This document shows, piece after piece, positions 23,217 to 30,656 of a stretch of DNA of 64,000 nt. The stretch is taken from positions 310,001 through 374,000 of the forward strand of contig NZ_RYEV01000009.1 of assembly GCF_004138485.1 (NCBI RefSeq), written 5' to 3'. How positions within the stretch are numbered: the first letter of the stretch is position 1; every line of letters starts with the position of its first letter. The position numbers and the translations under genes are program-made. Source of the stretch: Peristeroidobacter soli (GTDB lineage Bacteria > Pseudomonadota > Gammaproteobacteria > Steroidobacterales > Steroidobacteraceae). The notes beneath the pieces were generated by a model. It was not told the origin of the DNA. It worked only from the letters and a program-made list of their open reading frames with translations, and ran no database searches.

Positions 23217-25901
23217 TCACCGGTGCGGTGGCGGTGTCAGTGATGGGGTTATTGGAAGCGCGATGCGCCGGTCGTTCTCGATGAACCATTCCACCGTGCG
23301 CGGCGACGCCCCCTGGCGCGAAGCTCCCCGCTCTGCCGCCCACACGATATTGCCATCCTCGGCTCTGGTCACATCGAGCCACTGGTCGTACCAGGCCAGG
23401 ACGCTCGCCGTGGATTGCCGAACGTTCGCCGGGCTGGAGATGCCGTGCCCTTCGCCCCTGTAGCGCAGGAACTTCACCTCTTTACGCTGCAGATATAACG
23501 CCGTGAACATCATTTCGTATTGCATGAAGTTGATGGCATCCATGTCCGAATGAATCATCAGCAGCGGCGTCGTGATCTGCTTGGCATGGAATAACGGACT
23601 GTTGCTGAGATATCGGTCCGGATTCGCGTACGGGCTCACGCCCAGTCCGAAATCGCCGCCGTCGACTTCATAGCGGACCGAATCGCCGATGTAGGGAATC
23701 AGGTCGGTGTAGAAGTGGTGATAGATCGTGCTCTGGAAATAATCCGAGTACATATCGGACCAGCCGTTGCCCGAGACCACGGCCTTGAACCTCGGCGTCT
23801 GGGTCGCGACCCACAGCGATGAGAAGCCGCCCTGACTGAACCCGAACAGTCCCACCCGGTCCGCATCCGCATAGCCTTGCGCAATCAACGCATCCACGGC
23901 GGGCAACACCACGTCGGTCATTCCGGCGATCGGGCCGGCGACGGTGCGAATCAACTCACTCGGCGTCGTGGGCTGAACCACGATGTAGCCCCGCGCCGCG
24001 AGGATGTTCGGCTCCCACGGCCTCATGTGCTCACCGATATCGTCGATGGCGCGACTCGACGCCAGCCCACAGCGCGGGCGGATGCCGGGATAGACGTCGA
24101 CAATGAGTGGATAACGACGACCCGGCTGATAATCCGGCGGCAGCAGCGCGCAACTCTCCAGCTCCCATGGACCGAGATGCGACTGGACCGTGTACTTGAA
24201 CTGCAGCCACTCGCCCGGTGTGACGGACGCAAGATGCTCGTTGATCTTCGCCAACTGCTGCTGCCGGCCCGACGCGTCTCGCAACAGCAGCTGCGTGACG
24301 GCACCCTTGCGTTGACGGAACAATGCGGTGTGACGCTGCGCCGATCCGGCCATCAGGATGGCATCGGCACCGGGCGAGGTCACGACCGATACGACATCGT
24401 TCGTCTGATCCAACAGCGCCACTCGCAGCGTGTCGGCAGTCTCTTCGATGAACGAGGCGGACGAAGGGAACGGATCGTGCGCCGTGCTCCAGCGCACTGG
24501 ATTCGGATGGTTCCATTTTCCTGGCGCGCGTGCAGTGAGCTTGCGCGGAGCCCGTCCTGGGGAGACCCGCCACACCGCACCGTCGGCCAGCACCGTCAAT
24601 GAATGCGCGTCGGCATTCACCGGAATCGGTGAGATCGAGCCGAGCTTGCCTGTGAGCTTCAGCGCCTCGCCCTTCGCATCGAGCAGGAACCAATGCGGCG
24701 GCGTCGCGCGGACCGTCTTGAAACTGTCTTCGGTCGAGTACGTAAATCGAGGCGCGGCCCGGCGATCCGCCTGCTCGCGCGCGAACACGGCCAGCTTGCC
24801 GTCGATCCACAGCGCGCGCTCCGGCTTTTCAGCGAAGCCTCGCTCGCGCTCGGGGACCAGATCCAGCCCGGTATGCGCATACGGGACGATGGCGCCGGTG
24901 TTTGCTTCCAGCGCATGGAACATTCCCTGGCGCGCGCCGGCCCCCTTCTCCCATGCGAAGAACGCCAGCCGATCCGAATCTTCCGCCCACGCCAGAGTGA
25001 CTGGAAACACATCCTTGTCCGGCACCAGGCGCTGGCCGGCGCCGCCCTGCTTCAGGTCGAACAAATAGAGCTGGGAGCGCGTGAGCACCCAATCCACATC
25101 CGCGACTCCGGGCTGGGGTTGCACGCGCCGGAGCTGACGCAGCCCGGCGAGAAAGCGGCCGTCGTGAGAGGGCTCGAGATTCTCGTAGAGACCGTCCGCC
25201 ATTTGACGCAACTCGCCGGTGCTCGCGTTGGCGCGCAACAGGCGTCCCGGCAGAAATGCATCGTCCTGATCCTGCACATGGCTGCTGACCTCGCTGCCCG
25301 TCGGCTCGACACCCCGCCACGCCTTCTGCCATTCCTGCGCCAGCCGTTCGCCGGTGTGACGACGCAGACTGATGGTGGCAGGCTGATCCCCTTCAGGCAG
25401 CGCGGAGAATACGAACTCGTCGTTGGCGATCCAGGCGGATCGGTGCCGCCCCATGAGCGGCACGGCGGGGGCAACGTTGAACGTCGTCACCTTGCGCAGC
25501 TCCAAGTCATACGCGCCGAGCTCGATCCGTCCGGCCGTCGCGGTGTAGAACAGCAAATAGCGCCCGTTCGGCGAAAAGCCTTCCAGCCAATAGGACTTGA
25601 GCGGATCGGCGGCAAACAACGGCGCCGCGCTGGGCCGGGTCGCGCTCAGATCCACCGCCATCAGTCGCGCGCCGGTGCCTTCGCAAGCACAGAAGCGCCC
25701 GATCCCATAATCCGGCAATTGATCGTAACGAGGGGTCTGCTCCCAGACGATCCAGCGTCCGCCCGGATCGACGGCGGTGTTGTAACCGATCGTCTCCAGC
25801 TGCAACTGGTCCGTGACTGTGTAGGGACGGGCGCCGGCCGCGAACGAGAACAACGCGGCGGTGAGGAGCACGAGCCGAAGCATCGGGGGACGCGCGTTCA
25901 T
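23217..25901 (-). CDS. S9 family (prolyl oligopeptidase) peptidase, secreted
   Basis: An 894-aa protein: signal peptide (LRLVLLTAALFSFAAGA), long beta-propeller region (PNGRYLLFYTA; ANDEFVFSALPEG; EDSDRLAFFAWE) and a C-terminal alpha/beta hydrolase with Ser in FGFSQGGFSS (about Ser689), acid in IHSDMDA (about 786-788) and His in RGEGHGIS (about His819). The ATG at 25901 overlaps the stop of the TonB receptor (ATGA), so transporter and peptidase are made together from one promoter. It probably processes the imported peptide in the periplasm, next to the isopeptidase encoded across the module. About 45 residues after the hydrolase are low-complexity. Confidence 0.92.
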   Translation of the reverse strand: MNARPPMLRLVLLTAALFSFAAGARPYTVTDQLQLETIGYNTAVDPGGRWIVWEQTPRYDQLPDYGIGRFCACEGTGARLMAVDLSATRPSAAPLFAADPLKSYWLEGFSPNGRYLLFYTATAGRIELGAYDLELRKVTTFNVAPAVPLMGRHRSAWIANDEFVFSALPEGDQPATISLRRHTGERLAQEWQKAWRGVEPTGSEVSSHVQDQDDAFLPGRLLRANASTGELRQMADGLYENLEPSHDGRFLAGLRQLRRVQPQPGVADVDWVLTRSQLYLFDLKQGGAGQRLVPDKDVFPVTLAWAEDSDRLAFFAWEKGAGARQGMFHALEANTGAIVPYAHTGLDLVPERERGFAEKPERALWIDGKLAVFAREQADRRAAPRFTYSTEDSFKTVRATPPHWFLLDAKGEALKLTGKLGSISPIPVNADAHSLTVLADGAVWRVSPGRAPRKLTARAPGKWNHPNPVRWSTAHDPFPSSASFIEETADTLRVALLDQTNDVVSVVTSPGADAILMAGSAQRHTALFRQRKGAVTQLLLRDASGRQQQLAKINEHLASVTPGEWLQFKYTVQSHLGPWELESCALLPPDYQPGRRYPLIVDVYPGIRPRCGLASSRAIDDIGEHMRPWEPNILAARGYIVVQPTTPSELIRTVAGPIAGMTDVVLPAVDALIAQGYADADRVGLFGFSQGGFSSLWVATQTPRFKAVVSGNGWSDMYSDYFQSTIYHHFYTDLIPYIGDSVRYEVDGGDFGLGVSPYANPDRYLSNSPLFHAKQITTPLLMIHSDMDAINFMQYEMMFTALYLQRKEVKFLRYRGEGHGISSPANVRQSTASVLAWYDQWLDVTRAEDGNIVWAAERGASRQGASPRTVEWFIENDRRIALPITPSLTPPPHR

Positions 25902-28777
25902 CGCCACGCCTTCACGATGCGCACGGCGGTGTAACGGCCGAGCGGCTGGGCATTGGTCACGTCGAAGCGCAGGCCGCTCATGCCGCCGCGGAACGCTGGC
26001 GGATCGCGATCGAACAGATTGTTGACGACGAAAGTGAGATTCAGATTCCGAAGCCACTCGGCCGAGGCGAGCTGCGCGCCATCGACGCGCAGCGTCGCAT
26101 CGACCGTCGTCCAGGACGAGATGCCGCTCGCCGGAGTGGTGAAGGGATTCGAGTAGCTGTCCGTGTAGTTGACGAACGCGGTGGCCGAATATGCACCACG
26201 CTCCCAACCCATGCTGCCCCTCAATCGAAACGCCACCGGCTTACCCACTTCGTTCAGCAACTCGAACGCCGGACTCGTCACGGTCACGCTGCGGTCATGC
26301 TGGAGCGTGTAGGTGCCGTTCAATCCGAAGTTCAGGCCGCCCACGGCGGTGTGCAAGCGGGTGGCGATCTGCAGATCGATACCGTTGAGCTTCTCGACCG
26401 CGATATTGCTGGTGCGGTTGTCGAACACCACCAGGTTCGGGAACACGGAGAAGATGTTCTGCGCGTGACGGTCGAAGCTGGTGCCGGTGTAGTTGTAGTA
26501 CAGATCGTCGCGGGTCCGGGCATCGATCTGTGCGATGAGCGCCGCGTCCGGGCTGCGATGGACCAGGCCGGCGAAGCGATCCTGGTTCACCAGCACCAGG
26601 TCCTGATCGGTTTCGCTGATGGCCGGCTGATCGATACGTTCCTTGTAGGAGATCTCGAAATAGCTGAGCGAGATTCGGGTGCCGGGCACGAAACTCGGCT
26701 CCAGGTCGACGCCGACGCTCCACGTGCTCGCCTTCTCCGGGCCGAGGTCGGTGTCGTTACCGGTCCAGTTCAAAACGGGCGTGAGTCCACCCGTGGTCGG
26801 ATCCATGCGATTTCGAATCAGCACCACGCTGTCCGGTATCAGCTCGATGAGCGCCGGCGCACGGAACGCTCGCGAGTAGGCGCCTCGCAGCGTCACCGTC
26901 TCGACGGGTTGCAGAACGATGCCGGCCTGTGGATTGACGGTGTCGCCGAAATCGTCGTAGTCGTCGTAGCGGCCGGCCAGCGTCAGTTCGAGTTTTCGCA
27001 ACCCGCGTCGCGTGCCCTGCTCCACCAGCGGCACCAGCAACTCAGCGAACGCCGAGCGCACGGTGCGCTCGGCATCGGCGTATGCGATACCCGCGGACCT
27101 GTCGTGCAGAGCATAGGACTCACGGCGCGCCTCGACACCAATGGCGGCCCGCGGCGTCACTCCTGCAAGAGTAAACAGCGGCCCGTCCGCTATCACCGAA
27201 CCTACCGTCACACGCGCCAGGCTGTCGCGATCGCTCAGATAGTCGGTGGAGAAATAGCCCGCGTCGTAATGGACAGCTTGCCGCGAGTCGGAGTGCGCCT
27301 CGCTGCGGCTGCCATCCACCTTCAGTTCCCACTCGCCGAGTCCCAGCCGCGCGCCGAGCGAAACGCTGTACTGCTCGTTGGTGTTGTCGTCCGCGAACAC
27401 GCTCGAGGTCGGCGCGCCGCCGACGAGCGTCTCTTGTACCGCCTGCATATTCTTATGCGAGTACAGAGCGTCGCCGTGCAGCTCGAGGTTGTCGGTCGCC
27501 TCGAAACTTCCGGACAGCAACGCGGAGTGACGCTTGCTGCGCGGCTGGAGCACCATGCGCAGCGGCGTGCCGCCATAACCGTCGGGTGCGGTCATCAGGC
27601 CGGCATCGACCGCGTCGAAGGGCCAGTCCGACGAGTAATCATAGGAGGCGGCAAATCCGCCGCGCGCCAGTTCCATGCCGGTGATGGTGCTGAACTGCAG
27701 ATGCTCCGCCCCATCGCGGGTGCCGCCGTATTCGATCTGACTTTCCACGCCGTCGAACTGCCGCCGCGTGACCAGGTTGACCACGCCGGCGACCGCGTCG
27801 GCGCCGTACACCGCCGAACGCCCGCCGGTAACGATCTCGACGCGTTCGATCGCCGACAACGGAATCGCCGACACGTCGACGATGCGCCCGAAGGAGCTGC
27901 CCGCCCGCCGCTGTCCATTGACCAGTGTGAGCGTGGAGTCGGCGCCGAGCCCGCGCAGATCGATGCCGGTGGCACGATCGATGTTCTGAACCGCCAGGCG
28001 CGATCCGCCCTCTCTGGCGTGCTGACCGGACGGACTGATGCCGTTGAAGTTCTGCGGCAGGCTGGCGAACAACTGCTCCACCGACGAATAGCCGGTCTTG
28101 GCAATCTCTTCGCGACTGAACTGCAGCGTCGGTGTGGAGGCCTCCTGCACGCCGCGAATGTGAGTGCCGGTGATGAGCACTTCCTCGAGGCTCGCTTCCT
28201 TGAGGGGGTCGCCGGGCTCGCTGCGGTTGCCTTCGGTCAGGCCACTGCGCGAAGTGCCGTCCGGCTCGGAGGCACGCGGGTCGTCCGAGCCCGCACTGGC
28301 CTGCGCGATCCGAGTGAGAGACGCGTCGCGCTCGGCCCGGCTCGTCGAGTGATCCTGGGAACTCTCCGAGCCGCGAACCGCGACGCGTATCGCGACCGTT
28401 CTGCTGTCGAGATATTCCGCCTCCAGGCCGGCGGGTTCGAGCAGCCGCCTCAATGCCTCCTGCGCGGTGTAGCGGCCGGACAAGGCCGCCGCCATGATCC
28501 CTCGACCGACCTTGGTCTCGACGATGATCGTGAGGCCCGACTGCTCGCCCAGTCGGGTCAGCGCCTCGCTCATCGGCATCGTCTGAATGTCGAAGGCGAT
28601 GGTGGGTGCCGGGTTGTCCGCCGCCGCCTGGACTGAGCTCTGCGCGGCGGGCGAAGCCACTGCCGGCGTGGCGGCAAGCGCCATGGCCTGGGCCAGCGTC
28701 CAGGTGATCGCTGTCGTTACACTGAGCTTCGCCGTCGGGCGAAACGATGGCGCTGCCGCCTGTTTGAAACTGTGCAT
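25898..28777 (-). CDS. TonB-dependent receptor with STN domain (AtxF-like context)
   Basis: A 959-aa outer-membrane receptor: signal peptide (to about residue 42), STN domain (residues about 57-130, IAFDIQTMPMSEALTRLGEQ to RTVAIRV), then a linker rich in Ser/Glu and a plug (STPTLQFSREEIAKTGYSSV; TLTLVNGQRRAGSSFGRIVD; IERVEIVTGGRSAVYGADAV). The barrel ends TAVRIVKAW. The STN domain and the divergent sigma/FecR pair make it a signalling transporter. Its promoter motif lies 48 nt upstream. Together with an Atxe2-like isopeptidase this resembles the receptor/isopeptidase pairs of lasso-peptide loci, so a threaded or cyclised peptide is the suspected cargo. Confidence 0.93.
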   Translation of the reverse strand: MHSFKQAAAPSFRPTAKLSVTTAITWTLAQAMALAATPAVASPAAQSSVQAAADNPAPTIAFDIQTMPMSEALTRLGEQSGLTIIVETKVGRGIMAAALSGRYTAQEALRRLLEPAGLEAEYLDSRTVAIRVAVRGSESSQDHSTSRAERDASLTRIAQASAGSDDPRASEPDGTSRSGLTEGNRSEPGDPLKEASLEEVLITGTHIRGVQEASTPTLQFSREEIAKTGYSSVEQLFASLPQNFNGISPSGQHAREGGSRLAVQNIDRATGIDLRGLGADSTLTLVNGQRRAGSSFGRIVDVSAIPLSAIERVEIVTGGRSAVYGADAVAGVVNLVTRRQFDGVESQIEYGGTRDGAEHLQFSTITGMELARGGFAASYDYSSDWPFDAVDAGLMTAPDGYGGTPLRMVLQPRSKRHSALLSGSFEATDNLELHGDALYSHKNMQAVQETLVGGAPTSSVFADDNTNEQYSVSLGARLGLGEWELKVDGSRSEAHSDSRQAVHYDAGYFSTDYLSDRDSLARVTVGSVIADGPLFTLAGVTPRAAIGVEARRESYALHDRSAGIAYADAERTVRSAFAELLVPLVEQGTRRGLRKLELTLAGRYDDYDDFGDTVNPQAGIVLQPVETVTLRGAYSRAFRAPALIELIPDSVVLIRNRMDPTTGGLTPVLNWTGNDTDLGPEKASTWSVGVDLEPSFVPGTRISLSYFEISYKERIDQPAISETDQDLVLVNQDRFAGLVHRSPDAALIAQIDARTRDDLYYNYTGTSFDRHAQNIFSVFPNLVVFDNRTSNIAVEKLNGIDLQIATRLHTAVGGLNFGLNGTYTLQHDRSVTVTSPAFELLNEVGKPVAFRLRGSMGWERGAYSATAFVNYTDSYSNPFTTPASGISSWTTVDATLRVDGAQLASAEWLRNLNLTFVVNNLFDRDPPAFRGGMSGLRFDVTNAQPLGRYTAVRIVKAWR

Positions 28778-28825
28778 GACTGTCGTCGACTCCCCGTGCA
28801 GGCGCTATTGTTACGCCCTTACCCA

Positions 28826-28859
28826 CTAAGTCTGGCGCGGCGCCTCGTTCGGGTACGGG
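28826..28859 (-). promoter_or_regulatory. ECF-type promoter P2 for the receptor-peptidase operon
   Basis: Read on the minus strand: CCCGTACCCGA, 16 bases, GACTTAG. The GACTTAG block ends 48 nt before the TonB-receptor ATG. The same two blocks with the same 16-base gap occur upstream of the isopeptidase and, on the other strand, of the sigma gene. The arrangement (upstream block about -35, GACTTA about -10) fits an ECF sigma promoter. Confidence 0.75.
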
Positions 28860-28888
28860 TATGCCCGATTACTTTTTTTGCTCCGACT

Positions 28889-28920
28889 CGTACCCGCACC
28901 CCCTGCCGCAAACGACTTAT
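28889..28920 (+). promoter_or_regulatory. ECF-type promoter P1 for the sigma-FecR operon (autoregulatory)
   Basis: Plus strand: CGTACCCGC, 16 bases, GACTTAT, ending 43 nt before the proposed CTG start of the sigma gene. It sits back to back with promoter P2, so the module fires divergently from about 100 bp. Matching of both blocks and exact spacing to P2 and P3 supports autoregulation by the adjacent ECF sigma. Confidence 0.72.
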
Positions 28921-28963
28921 CCTGTGTATGGCCGTTCCGTAGCATCGGCCGGGAGAACGTTCG

Positions 28964-29530
28964 CTGCCAGAACCCTCGGACAACGATCAACCGAAGCTCC
29001 TCGAGGAAGCGTATCAGCGCTACCGGGCCGAGCTGCGGCAGCTCTTTGCCCGCAGGCTGCGCGATCCGCAGGCGGTGGACGATCTGATCCAGGCGATGTA
29101 CGTCTCGCTGAAGAAGACCCGGCCGGCCGACGCTATCCGCGATCCGCGCCGCTATCTGTTCGGCATGGCATGGCACCTGCTGCACGACGCGAACCGGCGG
29201 ATCGCCAGCGAACGCGGTCATCTGGTGGGCTGCAACTTCGATGAGTTCGACGCGCATGCCGAACGTTCCAACCGCCTCTGGGTCGAGGACGACAGCTCAT
29301 CGGACTATCAACGCGCCGAATTCGACCGGTTGCTCGCGCAACTGCCGGCCGCCTGTCAGGTGGCGGTGCTGCGCCAGTACCGCGACAATCGCTCCTATGC
29401 GGAGATCGCCAAAGAGCTTGGCGTCACCTCGCACGCAGTGAAGAAATACATCATGCGTGCGCTCAATCACTTTCGTATGCATTTCAAAACGCTCCAGCTC
29501 GACGCCCGCCAGGAAGGAAAACGCGGATGA
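28964..29530 (+). CDS. ECF RNA polymerase sigma factor (proposed CTG start)
   Basis: A 188-aa sigma if started at CTG 28964. Region 2 is EEAYQRYRAELRQLFARRLR with DPQAVDDLIQAMYVSLKKTR and RRYLFGMAWHLLHDANRR. Region 4 is LPAACQVAVLRQYRDNRSYA with the helix-turn-helix EIAKELGVTSHAVKKYIMRA. The first in-frame ATG is at 29075, inside region 2, so starting there would delete half the domain. Upstream the frame is open only back to 28943. CTG 28964 is preceded by GGGAGA at 7-nt spacing and is 43 nt from promoter P1, matching the 5' leaders of the other two units. It is co-translated with FecR (ATGA). Confidence 0.88.
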   Translation: MPEPSDNDQPKLLEEAYQRYRAELRQLFARRLRDPQAVDDLIQAMYVSLKKTRPADAIRDPRRYLFGMAWHLLHDANRRIASERGHLVGCNFDEFDAHAERSNRLWVEDDSSSDYQRAEFDRLLAQLPAACQVAVLRQYRDNRSYAEIAKELGVTSHAVKKYIMRALNHFRMHFKTLQLDARQEGKRG

Positions 29531-30618
29531 GCAGCAACGACGATTTCGATCCACGCAGCGATGCGGAGCTCGGCGAACAAGCCGCCGAGTGGCTGCTGCG
29601 CCTGGAACAAACGGCCGACGATCCGGACGGCGGGTATCCGAACGAGCACGCCCGCAATACAGCGTTCTTCGACTGGCTGGCACTGTCTCCGGGGCATCTG
29701 CGCACCTTCCTCGAAACGATCGAGATGCATCGACGCATGCGCATGATCGACGCGGACCGCATGATCCAGGTGGAGGCGTTAATACGGCAGCGGGCCGATG
29801 TGATTCCGCTGCGAAAAGAGAAAGCGGCGCGCATGGAGCATCGACCGCCAGTCTCCACGCGCGAAGATCCCGAGCATACAACGACGACAACGGAGGCACG
29901 CGGGCGCGCACCGCTGCGCGTTGCCGCCGCAGTCACGCTCTGCATTCTGGGCGCGGGAGGCTACTTGTGGTCGCAGGCTCCGCACGTGTACACCACCAAT
30001 GTCGGCGAGCAACGCAGTACCAAGCTCGAAGATGGCTCGTTCATCTATCTCAACACGGATTCGAAGGTCGAAGTCGACCTGACCAAGCACGCTCGCAACA
30101 TCCGGCTGGTGCGGGGCGAGGCGTTGTTCATCGTGGAGCACGACTCTTCGCGGCCGTTCACGGTTGCAGCCGGCGGCACTTCGGTGCGCGCACTCGGCAC
30201 TCAGTTCAATGTCAGACGGCGCGAGCAAGGAGCCGATGTGGCCGTCGTGGAAGGCAGCGTGCAAGTGACGGCGATAGATGTGCAGTCCGACGTCCCGCCT
30301 CGCAAGCTCGCGGCCGGCGAAGATGTCAGAGTGGAAAAAGGACAATTCGCCGCTCGCGCCGGCCAATCCGTGGCGGACACTCTCGCCTGGAGACAGCGCC
30401 GGCTCGTGTTCCACGACGCGCCGTTGGCCGACGTCGCGGCGGAGTTCAATCGCTACAACCGCACGAAGATTCGCATCGAGGGCGACGACGCAAGACAGAT
30501 CCTGTTATCGGGAATCTTCGATGCGGACCGGCCGCAGGCGTTGATGCTGTATGCCGCCAGCAATGCCGACCTGGCCGTGGAACCCGTCGGCAACGACTGG
30601 GTGATTCGCGAGCGCTGA
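29527..30618 (+). CDS. FecR family anti-sigma factor / signal transducer
   Basis: A 363-aa protein: N-terminal sigma-binding domain (NTAFFDWLALSPGHLRTFLE), a Glu/Thr-rich linker, one membrane helix (RVAAAVTLCILGAGGYLWSQ, about 136-155), and a periplasmic FecR domain (YTTNVGEQRSTKLEDGSFIY; GEALFIVEHDSSRPF; VRALGTQFNVR; VAVVEGSVQV). A C-terminal STN-like segment follows (LADVAAEFNRYNRTKIRIEG). It overlaps the sigma stop by 4 bp. By analogy with AtxI-type regulators in lasso loci it would keep the sigma inactive until the receptor STN domain signals cargo binding. Confidence 0.93.
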   Translation: MSSNDDFDPRSDAELGEQAAEWLLRLEQTADDPDGGYPNEHARNTAFFDWLALSPGHLRTFLETIEMHRRMRMIDADRMIQVEALIRQRADVIPLRKEKAARMEHRPPVSTREDPEHTTTTTEARGRAPLRVAAAVTLCILGAGGYLWSQAPHVYTTNVGEQRSTKLEDGSFIYLNTDSKVEVDLTKHARNIRLVRGEALFIVEHDSSRPFTVAAGGTSVRALGTQFNVRRREQGADVAVVEGSVQVTAIDVQSDVPPRKLAAGEDVRVEKGQFAARAGQSVADTLAWRQRRLVFHDAPLADVAAEFNRYNRTKIRIEGDDARQILLSGIFDADRPQALMLYAASNADLAVEPVGNDWVIRER

Positions 30619-30656
30619 GCCGCGAATCACCCGTGCCTGAATCGGGGCGGTCGCCT

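Noticed and set aside
26297-28636. 779-codon plus-strand open frame antisense to the TonB receptor
   Set aside because: It is the codon-position mirror of a clear receptor gene in GC-rich DNA; the translation is His/Arg/Gln-rich with no family resemblance.
28778-28963. Possible lasso precursor peptide in the sigma/receptor spacer
   Set aside because: No short frame with a leader, a Gly/Ala/Ser/Cys core start and an Asp/Glu at position 7-9 was found; the spacer is explained by the two divergent promoters. The spacers at 30619-30656 and 32832-32919 are also empty.
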